From: Siphonodentalium dalli | Taxonomy: Eukaryota > Mollusca > Scaphopoda > Gadilida > Siphonodentaliidae | Direction of reading: 5' to 3' | Length of the DNA: 64,000 nucleotides | Assembly: GCA_032622095.1 (NCBI GenBank) | Contig: CP136062.1 | Location: 231,088,578-231,152,577, forward strand | The notes under the pieces: model-generated | Database searches by the model: none | What the model saw: only the letters and a program-made list of their open reading frames with translations | Told to the model about the DNA's origin: nothing | Position numbers and translations under genes: made by a program | Part shown: piece by piece, positions 1 to 13,000 of the stretch | Layout: every line of letters begins with the position of its first letter | How positions within the stretch are numbered: position 1 is the first letter of the stretch

Positions 1-3000
1 GTCGCACCAGGGGACCTGTGTATTAAGGTATTAAGGAGGATACTCGTGGTGGGGTTGTCGCACCAGGGGACCTGTGTATTAAGGTATTAAGGTGGATACT
101 CGTGGTGGGGTTGTCGCACCAGGGGACCTGTGTATTAAGGTATTAAGGTGGATACTCGTGGTGGGGTTGTCGCACCAGGGGACCTGTGTATTAAGGTATT
201 AAGGTGGATACTCATGATGGGGTTGTCGCACCAGGGGACCTGTGTATTAAGGTATTAAGGTGGATACTCGTGGTGGGGTTGTCGCACCAGGGGACCTGTG
301 TATTAAGGTATTAAGGTGGATACTCGTGGTGGGGTTGTCGCACCAGGGGACCTGTGTATTAAGGTATTAAGGTGGATACTCGTGGTGGGGTTGTCGCACC
401 AGGGGACCTGTGTATTAAGGTATTAAGGTGGATACTCGTGGTGGGGTTGTCGCATCAGGGGACCTGTGTATTAAGGTATTAAGGTGGATACTCGTGGTGG
501 GGTTGTCGCACCAGGGGACCTGTGTATTAAGGTATTAAGGTGGATACTCGTGGTGGGGTTGTCGCACCAGGGGACCTGTGTATTAAGGTATTAAGGTGGA
601 TACTCGTGGTGGGGTTGTCGCACCAGGGGACCTGTGTATTAAGGTATTAAGGTGGATACTCGTGGTGGGGTTGTCGCACCAGGGGACCTGTGTATTAAGG
701 TATTAAGGTGGATACTCGTGGTGGGGTTGTCGCACCAGGGGACCTGTGTATTAAGGTATTAAGGTGGATACTCGTGGTGGGGTTGTCGCACCAGGGGACC
801 TGTGTATTAAGGTATTAAGGTGGATACTCGTGGTGGGGTTGTCGCACCAGGGGACCTGTGTATTAAGGTATTAAGGTGGATACTCGTGGTGGGGTTGTCG
901 CACCAGGGGACCTGTGTATTAAGGTATTAAGGTGGATACTCGTGGTGGGGTTGTCGCACCAGGGGACCTGTGTATTAAGGTATTAAGGTGGATACTCATG
1001 GTGGGGTTGTCGCACCAGGGGACCTGTGATATTAAGGTATTAAGGTGGATACTCGTGGTGGGGTTGTCGCACCAGGGGACCTGTGTATTAAGGTATTAAG
1101 GTGGATACTCATGGTGGGGTTGTCGCATCAGGGGACCTGTGTATTAAGGTATTAAGGTGGATACTCATGGTGGGGTTGTCGCACCAGGGGACCTGTGTAT
1201 TAAGGTATTAAGGTGGATACTCGTGGTGGGGTTGTCGCATCAGGGGACCTGTGTATTAAGGTATTAAGGTGGATACTCATGGTGGGGTTGTCGCACCAGG
1301 GGACCTGTGTATTAAGGTATTAAGGTGGATACTCGTGGTGGGGTTGTCGCACCAGGGGACCTGTGTATTAAGGTATTAAGGTGGATACTCGTGGTGGGGT
1401 TGTCGCACCAGGGGACCTGTGTATTAAGGTATTAAGGTGGATACTCGTGGTGGGGTTGTCGCACCAGGGGACCTGTGTATTAAGGTATTAAGGTGGATAC
1501 TCGTGATGGGGTTGTCGCACCAGGGGACCTGTGTATTAAGGTATTAAGGTGGATACTCATGGTGGGGTTGTCGCACCAGGGGACCTGTGTATTAAGGTAT
1601 TAAGGTGGATACTCGTGGTGGGGTTGTCGCACCAGGGGACCTGTGTATTAAGGTATTAAGGTGGATACTCGTGGTGGGGTTGTCGCACCAGGGGACCTGT
1701 GTATTAAGGTATTAAGGTGGATACTCGTGGTGGGGTTGTCGCACCAGGGGACCTGTGTATTAAGGTATTAAGGTGGATACTCGTGGTGGGGTTGTCGCAC
1801 CAGGGGACCTGTATTAAGGTATTAAGGTGGATACTCATGGTGGGGTTGTCGCACCAGGGGACCTGTGTATTAAGGTATTAAGGTGGATACTCGTGGTGGG
1901 GTTGTCGCACCAGGGGACCTGTGTATTAAGGTATTAAGGTGGATACTCGTGGTGGGGTTGTCGCACCAGGGGACCTGTGTATTAAGGTATTAAGGTGGAT
2001 ACTCATGATGGGGTTGTCGCACCAGGGGACCTGTGTATTAAGGTATTAAGGTGGATACTCGTGGTGGGGTTGTCGCATCAGGGGACCTGTGTATTAAGGT
2101 ATTAAGGTGGATACTCATGGTGGGGTTGTCGCACCAGGGGACCTGTGTATTAAGGTATTAAGGTGGATACTCGTGGTGGGGTTGTCGCACCAGGGGACCT
2201 GTGTATTAAGGTATTAAGGTGGATACTCGTGATGGGGTTGTCGCACCAGGGGACCTGTGTATTAAGGTATTAAGGTGGATACTCATGGTGGGGTTGTCGC
2301 ACCAGGGGACCTGTGTATTAAGGTATTAAGGTGGATACTCGTGATGGGGTTGTCGCACCAGGGGACCTGTGTATTAAGGTATTAAGGTGGATACTCATGG
2401 TGGGGTTGTCGCACCAGGGGACCTGTGTATTAAGGTATTAAGGTGGATACTCGTGGTGGGGTTGTCGCACCAGGGGACCTGTGTATTAAGGTGGATACTC
2501 ATGGTGGGGTTGTCGCACCAGGGGACCTGTGTATTAAGGTATTAAGGTGGATACTCGTGGTGGGGTTGTCGCACCAGGGGACCTGTGTATTAAGGTATTA
2601 AGGTGGATACTCGTGGTGGGGTTGTCTCACCAGGGGACCTGTGTATTAAGGTATTAAGGTGGATACTCATGGTGGGGTTGTCGCACCAGGGGACCTGTGT
2701 ATTAAGGTATTAAGGTGGATACTCATGGTGGGGTTGTCGCACCAGGGGACCTGTGTATTAAGGTATTAAGGTGGATACTCGTGGTGGGGTTGTCGCACCA
2801 GGGGACCTGTGTATTAAGGTATTAAGGTGGATACTCGTGATGGGGTTGTCGCACCAGGGGACCTGTGTATTAAGGTATTAAGGTGGATACTCATGGTGGG
2901 GTTGTCGCACCAGGGGACCTGTGTATTAAGGTATTAAGGAGGATACTCATGGTGGGGTTGTCGCACCAGGGGACCTGTGTATTAAGGTATTAAGGTGGAT

Positions 3001-3955
3001 ACTCGTGGTGGGGTTGTCGCACCAGGGGACCTGTGTATTAAGGTGGATACTCATGGTGGGGTTGTCGCACCAGGGGACCTGTGTATTAAGGTATTAAGGT
3101 GGATACTCGTGGTGGGGTTGTCGCACCAGGGGACCTGTGTATTAAGGTATTAAGGTGGATACTCGTGGTGGGGTTGTCGCACCAGGGGACCTGTGTATTA
3201 AGGTATTAAGGTGGATACTCGTGGTGGGGTTGTCGCACCAGGGGACCTGTGTATTAAGGTATTAAGGTGGATACTCATGATGGGGTTGTCGCACCAGGGG
3301 ACCTGTGTATTAAGGTATTAAGGTGGATACTCGTGGTGGGGTTGTCGCATCAGGGGACCTGTGTATTAAGGTATTAAGGTGGATACTCATGGTGGGGTTG
3401 TCGCACCAGGGGACCTGTGTATTAAGGTATTAAGGTGGATACTCGTGGTGGGGTTGTCGCACCAGGGGACCTGTGTATTAAGGTATTAAGGTGGATACTC
3501 GTGATGGGGTTGTCGCACCAGGGGACCTGTGTATTAAGGTATTAAGGTGGATACTCGTGGTGGGGTTGTCGCACCAGGGGACCTGTGTATTAAGGTATTA
3601 AGGTGGATACTCGTGGTGGGGTTGTCGCACCAGGGGACCTGTGTATTAAGGTGTTAAGGTGGATACTCGTGGTGAGGTTGTCCCACCAGGGGACCTGTGT
3701 ATTAAGGTGGATACTCGTGGTGAGGTTGTCGCACCAGGGGACCTGTGTATTAAGGTGGATACTCATGGTGGGGTTGTCGCACCAGGGGACCTGTGTATTA
3801 AGGTATTAAGGTGGATACTCGTGGTGGGGTTGTCGCACCAGGGGACCTGTGTATTAAGGTGTTAAGGTGGATACTCGTGGTGAGGTTGTCCCACCAGGGG
3901 ACCTGTGTATTAAGGTGGATACTCGTGGTGGGGTTGTCGCACCAGGGGACCTGTG
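1..3955. repeat. 56-bp satellite array, about 70 copies
   Basis: The same 56-bp unit (beginning GTCGCACCAGGGGACCTGTG) is repeated head to tail from the first base to about 3955, so the array runs off the left edge. Units differ mainly at one site (CTCGTGG, CTCATGG or CTCATGA). A minority are shortened by loss of one copy of an internal direct repeat (TATTAAGG), for example near 2480, 3030, 3700 and 3750. The right end decays into GTGGTTAAATCGGGG. Open frames inside are by-products of repetition and lack credible start codons. It lies 3' of the POU gene on the minus strand. Confidence 0.97.
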
Positions 3956-5110
3956 GTTAAATCGGGGTGTTAAAAGGCCCACTTAATTTTCGAACCCCCA
4001 GATTACATTATATAAAATATATGCCATTTTATATACCATTTGAAAGAGAAAGCTCCAAAACATTGTATTATCAACTTATCTGGTGTAATAAACTGAGGAC
4101 ATATTGTCTTTGTTGAGTTGCCATCTAAATTGCTGTAAAAAGCAGTATTATTTTCAATGCAAGGGGAATACTGTACGCAAGGGGTACTGTACGCCATTTT
4201 CAATAAATTTCCGGTGATAACAACGATCTATTATCGATACTATATAGAAACATAAGTAATTTGAGTCGAAGATGTATTCTGTAAACGCTCAGGTTAATAG
4301 GCTATCTTAAAATTTAATAATTTAAAAGTTAATAATTTAATATAAATTGAATTTATGGCTGGAGCCATAAAATGGCGTAAATTAAAATATGTACAAAACG
4401 TAATCAAATTATAATTGAGGGATACTGGATTAGTAAATCCATTGCACACACGATCGTTTGAAACAGTATGCTTATATCGGAGAAAACTCAAGCCACTCAT
4501 TGACTAGTGACGATACAATAACTTAAATGAGTATATGGGACTACTATGCATATAATATAATTTTTATTTGATTCATTTGGTTGAAAACTGTACAAAAATT
4601 ACTCGACAACGACAATTTGTATATTTGCATTCCGGTAAATTTGCCATCCGTAACACTACTTCGTACTCAACAGACTTTCAAAGAATGGAAAAGTTGTTAC
4701 CTTATTCTCCGACTCGGGGATAATAGAAACCAACAACAACATCTTGGGTACAGTACCCCTTTAAAGATAGAGTCTTCCCCTTCCATTGAAAAAGTTTGAA
4801 TTTTGTTGCATTCTGGGGGAAGTCATTCTATGATTTCAGGAGTTTTCTATTTCTCTGTGGACATCTTCTGAGACACAGATGTTTCAAATAGTGATGAATT
4901 ATAGTATTTTAATCATATTTTATTGCATAGATTGTTATTAAAACCGTATATCAAGTCACTATAATAAAAATAATCGGTGACTCGAAAATTAAATGGGTTT
5001 TTAACACATTCATAATGGGAGCTGCTGGGTGCAGCATTAAAGATCCTGTGCCAGGACATCTGTAAACTGAATGGGTGATTCCGTTCAGAAATGAGCGCGT
5101 CAAATATTCA
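3956..5110. other. AT-rich stretch, possible distal 3' flank of the POU gene
   Basis: I see no credible coding region. The sequence is AT-rich and not visibly repeated elsewhere in the window. On the minus strand an AATAAA hexamer lies at 4919-4924; it could serve as a polyadenylation signal if the POU transcript extends this far, but nothing else supports that. Confidence 0.4.
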
Positions 5111-5164
5111 TCATTCCTTGTTGGAGAGTTTGAACAGGACACAATCGTAACACAACTCATGCAT
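5111..5164 (-). pseudogene. Degenerate copy of the POU C-terminal codons and stop
   Basis: Minus-strand reading gives MHELCYDCVLFKLSNKE then TGA, aligning without gaps to the true C-terminus [17 protein letters not shown] at 6333. The codon before the Met is TAA here and GAA in the gene, so the copy is cut off from any upstream reading frame. It lies about 1.2 kb 3' of the real stop codon. It is best read as a partial duplication of the last exon; an alternative terminal exon is less likely because of the TAA. Confidence 0.75.
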
Positions 5165-5250
5165 TTAACTATGACAGACAAATTTAATTGTTGATAACAT
5201 TGTGGTGCGATATTATAAATATATCATTGTGGCCAGGCCTGAGAATAACA

Positions 5251-5674
5251 TGCCTGTCATTTGCAGAATGAGGTCCCCAGAGGGTGAATTTAGTGATGCT
5301 CTCCCACATACAAGCTAGCATCACCAAATTCACCCTCTGGGGACCTTATTCTGCTTAGGCCTCATCTGCTATGGGAGACATAGACTCAGATTGAAGTTCC
5401 CAAACGGTGAATATTGTGCTGTACGCATATTGGGAACCTCGACTATTCAATGTATCATCTGCCAATTTGGGGATATAGAGAAACTAAACTAAAAATTAAA
5501 TAGAATCTATGTGAAGACGTTTCTATAGAAATTTGATATATAAGGAAACTTTCCAGAGAAGATGAGTTTTAAGCAGAATGAGGTCCCATTGGGTGATTTG
5601 GTGATGCTAGCCCACTATGCGGGATAGCATCACTAAATTCACCCTCTGGGGACCTCATTCTGCACATGACAGGC
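5251..5674. mobile_element. Foldback MITE bounded by two hairpins
   Basis: The ends are inverted repeats: TGCCTGTCATTTGCAGAATG on the left and its near-complement ending ATGACAGGCA on the right. Each end is itself a hairpin of about 92 bp (5263-5354 and 5573-5663) with arms containing CCAGAGGGTGAATTTAGTGA and its complement. The middle carries a second inverted motif around GGTGAATATTGTGCTG. There is no coding capacity. Solo or damaged hairpins of the same family recur at 7402-7596, 9716-9801, 10067-10112 and 33530-33622. Confidence 0.85.
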
Positions 5675-5908
5675 ACACTAAACTCAGGCTTGGTCAGTGA
5701 TGTAAGACATCCATCTCAAACCTCACTGATCAAGTTTAATATTTAACCCACAGGGAGCCCCCCCAGATAGAATCATGCACTACAGAGTGTCGTCTGCTCC
5801 AGTCTATGTGGGGCTCTCCATGGGTTATACACAATAAACTCAGGCACCTTATTCTCAGGCCTGATTGTGGCAGTCGAGTTTCCAGTGTCTTATATCCATG
5901 AAAACAAT

Positions 5909-6299
5909 TTAACCCTTTACCCAACAAACCGGCCAAATAAAGCTTCAACAGCCTAAAATATCTTCGGTCTGTCTCAATAGAACCATACAAATATGGATAT
6001 CATTGGAACCGGCTCCTTGACCACATTGTGATAGTTACAGTTATGCCCTGTGCCAATGCATTCTCTTCTATATGCGAGTCGACCATAGGTCGCCTCGCAT
6101 ATATAAGAGAATGCATTGGCCTGAAAAATTATCTTTTTTTAAAACTTTTTACCATTTTTTCTTACATTCTTTAACAATTTTATAATTTTTAATGTGTTAA
6201 GCCAATGCATTCTCTTATATATGCGAGGCGACCTATGGTCGACTCGCATATATAAGAGAATGCATTGGCACAGGGCCCTTCTGTTGGGTAAAGGGTTAA
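5909..6299. mobile_element. piggyBac-type MITE, copy 1, in the presumed POU 3' UTR
   Basis: TTAA target duplications at 5909-5912 and 6296-6299 flank terminal inverted repeats CCCTTTACCCAACA and TGTTGGGTAAAGGG, as in piggyBac-superfamily elements. Inside are two near-perfect palindromes of about 68 bp (around 6053-6120 and 6203-6270), each starting CCAATGCATTCTCTTATATA. The centre of one is the reverse complement of the centre of the other. There is no ORF. It starts 34 bp after the POU stop codon on the minus strand, so it should be transcribed in the 3' UTR. Confidence 0.92.
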
Positions 6300-6332
6300 C
6301 AACAAACAAACTTCTATGAATATTCTATAAGA

Positions 6333-7021
6333 TCATTCTTTGCTAGAGAGTTTGGACAGCACACGATCATCATACGACTCATGCATTTCGATAGTGATGA
6401 CATTCGGGTCGTTAGCAGTTGTAGTTTGTTGGAACACAAATCGTTGACTCGAATTGTCTACCGTTAACTCGGGAACCTTCTCCGGAATTGTAACAGGAAT
6501 TGATAGTGTATCTGCGATACTATTTGAAGTCCGTTGTGGCGTGAGTACCATTGTACTCATAGTTGGCGGATGAGAGTGCATAGAAGAATTTACTGCTGCA
6601 AGAATATGTGCTGACGAAGGAGGGTTAATCCGTTTTTCCTTCTGCCGTCGATTACAGAACCACACGCGCACAACCTCACGTTCCATGTTTAATGTCTCGG
6701 CAATCACACTTATCTCTGCTGACGTCGGTTTAGGAATATGAATAAAATGTTTCTCCAAAGCCACACGAATGGTAGCATCAATACTTGTTCGTTTTTTGCG
6801 CCGCCGATTGAACGAGTCAGGCGATACAGGTCCGCCGGACATCTCGGTCGGGTTTTTCGAGAGAGCTTCAGCATCCTCGAGCCATTTATGGAGAAGAGGT
6901 TTGAGCTTACACATGTTCTTAAAACTTAGGTTGAGAGCTTCGAATCGGGAGATGGTCGTCTGGCTGAAATCGTTTCCGTACATCTTTCCCATGGCTAATC
7001 CAACATCACCCTGTGTGAATC
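6333..7021 (-). CDS. pou2f: POU gene exon 8: end of POU-specific domain, homeodomain, C-terminus
   Basis: The acceptor is CTCGTTCAG|GATTC, with exon start at 7021. Two bases complete a split Gly codon from exon 7, then [20 protein letters not shown] continues the POU-specific domain to about 6867. A linker of about 20 residues follows, then the homeodomain ([14 protein letters not shown] to [10 protein letters not shown], about 6806-6627). The C-terminal tail of about 100 residues is Ser/Thr/Pro-rich and ends SKLSSKE with TGA at 6333-6335. The tail is much shorter than in vertebrate Oct-1. In vertebrates this region is divided by introns; here it is one exon. Confidence 0.96.
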
Positions 7022-10000
7022 CTGAACGAGAGACAAAACATATTGTAGGTGCATGTTATACGACACTGTGAATAAATATACATGTATAGTATAACCATTT
7101 ATCTTGTACAGGTTTGATGTTATACTGTGTATTAAATTTTAGCTATATCTTACATATGTGTATTATACTCCAAGAAAGGACTATGTGCAACGTGACCATT
7201 CACCTCACGACGTTGCTGCCTTAGTGACGACGTATCAACAAAAGCACTCGCCTCGAAATTGGGTCACATCTACTTTTAGCATTTCAGATGGTTTAAATGA
7301 ATAAATTAATGCATACAAGTGGAATAAAATAGTAAGATAGCTACATATTCGATGAAACATAATTTAATATCCCTAATAGGCAGGGGGGAAATTTTCAGGC
7401 ACAGAATGAGGTCCCCAGAGGGTGAATTTAGTGATGCTACCCCGCATAGCGGGCTAGCATCACCAAATTCACCCTCTGGGGACCTCATTCTGCTTACAAC
7501 TCAGCAGAATGAGGTTCCCAGAGGGTGAATTTGGTGATGCTAGCCCGCTATGCGGGGTAGCATCACTAAATTCACCCTCTGGGGACCTCATTCTGCATTT
7601 CAAGGCTTGGTTCTAATCCTATAATTTTTTACTTTCGACCCTTCTTGGGACCCACCCACCCCCGCGTCCAAAAATGTTTCTGTTTTTGGCAGTTTTTTTC
7701 CGACCATTTTTGGACACCCACTCCCCTTTTAACACTAAAACAGAGATTTGGGGGGGGGAAATTCACTATAAACAGCTGTATATGAATTTCTGTGCATACT
7801 ATTAGTCATGGATGTTAACATTGACATGTAAATAGGAACGAGTCATTTTGGGGTCATTCGGCCAAAAAAAAAAATGGCTGCCAGTGGCCATCTTGGATTT
7901 CAAAATTCAATCCATTAGCATGGGCTACAGGCTATACTGTTTATCTGATCATCATGAAATTTTTCATTTATGTTAAGATTGACATATAGATGTGTTTAAG
8001 CCAAACGCATTGCAAAAACAGTCAAAAAGACTTGCAGAATTTATTTTTTTTGAGTCGACCACCCACCCCGGCATACGTTCCTGGAAAAAATCCCCCCCCT
8101 GTAATAGGACTAAATTTTAGCTTTCACTATTCTGTTCCCATCATTTTAGACAGCTTGCACCGCACAAAATTAGCAAAATTTACGATGTACACTTTTCTCA
8201 GAACTTGCATGGTTATTTTCAATCTAGCAAATTCTGAACTATAACAGTTTGAAAGACTTTGCTTTTTGTTTGAGAATATTGACATTTGATTAAAAGAATT
8301 TCACAGTTCCGATATCTGTACATGGATTCATATTAAATCAGGACTTATATCTTGTTTATTTCTGACAAATCACCCCAATGTTCCATAAATTCGCGACCTC
8401 ATCACATGTACTGTAACTCACTGCATAACGGGAATTGCTCTTCGCTATGACCAAAATGCAGGTTGTTTTTGTCTCAAAACTGTCATAACTTTGGCTTAAT
8501 TTGACCAAAAATAATAGTGTCGGTTTGCATGAGATAAATACAACAATAGCATAGTGTGTTTTCAGATGTGTTTTATCTCAGCTCGTGAAAAATCATACTT
8601 CTAACTCATTGAGATAAAACACATCTCAAAACACACTATGCTATTATATATATATTTATTACACGATCCTACCTTATTCCATTCAATACACACATTCTAT
8701 AAATTGTGATATGAAACGTTTGTTGCATAACAGGAAATAGTGCCAGGTGACCATGTTTGTCATGTGTTTATATTCTAAAAGTATCAAATTACTATGGCTT
8801 CCAATATTTTTTCAACAAACTCTAATGAAAGAGTTTGAAAAGTTGTTTCATTAAATTTACGCCATTAAATATGTCAAAGATTCTTTATTTATCAGAACTA
8901 ATTCTTTATGCGGGCAAATAACGCATAGTTACGTGAAACGTCATCGCATGCCTTTGATGTTAGTTTCGCGTCCCATTTGTTGATTTAAGTATGTTTTATC
9001 AAGGTTTTGGATCATGTAATAAACAGAATCTCCAACTCGCCCCCAGTTTATAGTGGAATTAACAAAACTCGTCCTGTAAATTAGGTATGGACCTTGTCAC
9101 ATTGCCAAAGCCTCGGTCCAGACCTAATTTACTGGACGCGTTTTGTAAATTCCGCTATAAACTGGGGACGAATTGTACATCCTCTATGTATTCTGTGTGA
9201 ATTCTAAAAGGGAGACAAAACAGTTTTAGGAGCACACTGTAAATATATATAAAATAGCCATATATTCGACTCACTAAACCACCACGATATGGGTGAAAAT
9301 CTTCGATCTGAGTTCAGGAATTATAATATGCCATCCTGTCCTGTCCATGGCCTTTCCGGTTTTGAGATTATAATGTAATCGCTTAATTTGGAGGAATGAA
9401 CACTCTTACAGAATCAATTGAAAGCTTTTGCTGATGAGAATTACATATAGTGTAGGGCCCAGCAAACCTTAGATTTTAGGTCAAACCAAACCTTGAAACC
9501 TTACTACTGCAATTACTACACCACTGCTAATTTTGATGGCTGTTAGATATGCCATATTTTATGTGTACGACTACTAGAATGTGTTCTTTCTATAAGTTGT
9601 CATGAATTTGCAGAAGATAAAATACATAATCGAGGTGACTAATGAGTGAACATCACTGACTTCAACTGGGGAACTTCAATCTGATCCTAGGTCTCCCATA
9701 GCAATTGAGACCTAAGAAGAATAAGGTCCCAAGAGTGTGAATTTGGTGATAGTGTCACAAAATTCACCCTCTTGGCAGCTGCTCTGGGGACCTCATTCTG
9801 CAAATGACAGACATGGTATTTGCAGGCTTGTATCCCGCACCCTCTAGGAACCTCATTCAGCCTAGACCTCAACAACTATGGGAGACCTAGGATCAGATTG
9901 AAGTTCCCTAGTTGAAGTTGGTGATTTTCACCCATTAGTCACCTCGATTATGCATTTTATCTTCTGCAAATCAGGGGATATTGAAACTGAACTGAACATC

Positions 10001-13000
10001 AGGAAAAATTAACAAAAACAATGTTGATTTGAAACTATAAATACTTCCCATAAGATGAGGCCTAAGCAGAATGAGGTCTCCAGAGGGTGTATTTGGTCAT
10101 GCTAGGCCGCTGTTTATATAGATAACTTACCAAGTTCTATTCTCCGTCTCTTAAATCCCTTAGCAAACTGTTCAAGTTCCTCCAAATCAACATTTTCTTC
10201 AGGCTGAAAGGGAGATAATTTAAATCCACATTTCAAATAAATTAGGTTGTTAGGACGATAGAAAGATTTCAGTCAGACATGGTGTGATATTTGGGGTGTT
10301 TCAATACAAAAATAGCATCATCTGTTTTTGGAAAGCTTTATATCGAAAATATATCTGAATGTCCAATTATCTGGGTTGGAATCTAATTGTTCAATTCAAC
10401 AACTGGTTTGATTATGTACAGCAATGCCCTAAATAATCGACTCCTTAACCAAAGCAGAATTATGGATAATTTTTCAGGATTTAGTCGGAAATATGGCTTG
10501 TTGCCATTCATCGGAAAGCTCTGTTGGTTAAGGAGTCGATTATTTAGAGCATTACTGTATATGCAATGCTTCTAACAGGGATTTTGCTTGTCTCTACACA
10601 AGCTATACCAAGTCTTCTCCCTATGGGAGACTCATATTTATATAAGGGACTACATTAAGAATTTGTTTTTTATAATAACTCGAGAAATCAAGATAAATCA
10701 CACATAGGAATGTAATAAATATAGAATACACCCATAGCAGCCGAGAATACCAAGTTTTAACCACAACCCTTTTGGTGAGTGGTTAAATCCACAATATCAC
10801 GAGTGGTTAAATTTTTTTACTCTTGGCTACTATGGGTGTATTTTATTTATGCCATAATTATTATTTTGATTTGTTCCACGAATTCAACTAATCTGCTGTT
10901 TACTTTGAATGTGTATCCACACCAAGAGAACACACACAATAAGGAATGTGTGTCACACCAAGAGAACACACACAATAAGGAATGTGTGTCACACCATGAG
11001 AACACACACAATAAGGAATGTGTGTCACACCAAGAGAACACACACAATAAGGAATGTGTGTCACACCAAGAGAACACACACAATAAGGAATGTGTGTCAC
11101 ACCAAGAGAACACACACAATAAGGAATGTGTGTCACACCATGAGAACACACACAATAAGGAATGTGTGTCACACCAAGAGAACACACACAATAAGGAATG
11201 TGTGTCACACCAAGAGAACACACACAATAAGGAATGTGTGTCACACCAAGAGAACACACACAATAAGGAATGTGTGTCACACCATGAGAACACACACAAT
11301 AAGGAATGTGTGTCACACCAAGAGAACACACACAATAAGGAATGTGTGTCACACCAAGAGAACACACACAATAAGGAATGTGTGTCACACCAAGAGAACA
11401 CACACAATAAGGAATGTGTGTCACACATTGTGATGCATTCATTTACGTCATGACATTGGCCTGTTTCTGAGCGATCAGTCACTTGGAATTACCATGCATA
11501 TGTTTCCCAGTTCATAACACTAGCAAGCTACAATGTTGTACATTTGATTGAAATGCAGGCAATTTTACCTATATCTAATCTATATCATGACAACTTCCAA
11601 TTTTAAATGAAAGTGACATAGGAACAATTTTGCTAACTACGATGTAGTTCTACTATGGGTATACACATTTAGCACATGAAATTACGTTTGAACATTTACA
11701 CCCACAGTAGAAATTTGTATCTACAGTAGGAAGCTGTATACCCTCAGTAGGGTGTAAAGATGAAGTTTACAAAATAGGTGTTATACACACAATAGAATAG
11801 GTGTGATACACACAATAGAATAGGTGTTATACACACAATAGAATAGGTGTTATACACACAATAGAATAGCCAATTATGGTACAAAATGATTTACCTCGAA
11901 GGCCAGCGAATATTAAATGATCTTGTATTTCCATGGATTTATTACGTATAATGAAATGATTTACCTCGAGGCCCGCGAGTGTTATATGATCCTGTGGTAG
12001 TGATACTAGTGATGGGGAGTCGAGAATGCTGGAATGATTGTGTTTGGTGCTGTCGACGTTCACAATCATTGGCTTCGGGTCCATGGTGATGCTTGGCAAG
12101 GATTTGGTTGGCGTCTGTATCATGGGCTGCATCAGAGGCTGGGTTTGTTGAACAGGATTCATTGTCTGTAGAACAGGGACTGCCTGAAAAATATTAATAT
12201 TAAAGATGCGTAATCCGAATTAATGCTCCCAAATTACTATTTCTTTGGTTTCGGGGGTAAAAAATATGTTTGGGAAATTATATACCATAGTTGACATAGT
12301 TAGCATTATTTTGTTGTATTATAAATTAATAGATTCGGATAACTAAAGCGTATTTTGAAGAAATCTTGTTGTTGTTGTTGTAACTTGATGCTATGGGGAC
12401 CGTCTGATCTTATTGAGTACCTTTATTGCATGTATAACTCTTAACACCAAGTGACGTGATTTGATGTGTCTGTTCAATACCTCTGATGTTGCTCTGGTGA
12501 ACACCCAGTCTATGGATAACATCAAAACGCAAGTTAAATATGATTTTCGGGGGGTAATAAATAAAGTCTTCTCTATATAGCGATGGCATTTTCGTGGGAT
12601 AGTAAATCATGTCTTCTCTATATAGCGGCGTAATAGGATTTTACGAAGGGGATATGAGAAATATTGTCCTTGTAAATGATGTCTTCTCTATATAGCGACG
12701 GCATGTTATGTGGTCCAGTAGTTAGCGCGTTGGACTTGTCTTCGCTGTCAACACAGCGAGGCGAGTTCGCGGCTGGCTGGTGGTCTGTTATGAGTTTCCA
12801 CATAGCAGTGGCTTGGCCGACTTGAGCGATGTGCAATTGTTGGATTGTACACTGTTTGAATCTCGCGCCAAGTTGTGACCCTTGAGCAAGGTCGCTCGTA
12901 CTGTGTCTGCTTTGCACCACCCATGCATTACAAGGGTACCTGGTAATGAGCAGTGAAAGATCTTGTCAGTATGCTAGCCATATGGTATCCTCGCATACTC

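Noticed and set aside
3603-3865. Overlapping open frames of 68 codons at the end of the 56-bp satellite
   Set aside because: They begin at GTG, exist only where short units keep the frame open, and encode pure repeats.
1-3955. CRISPR array
   Set aside because: Units are contiguous without unique spacers, and the DNA is animal.
10779-11482. Long ORFs on both strands (174-224 codons) over the 36-bp array
   Set aside because: A 36-bp period keeps several frames open at once on both strands; there is no domain, and the region lies in an intron of the POU gene.
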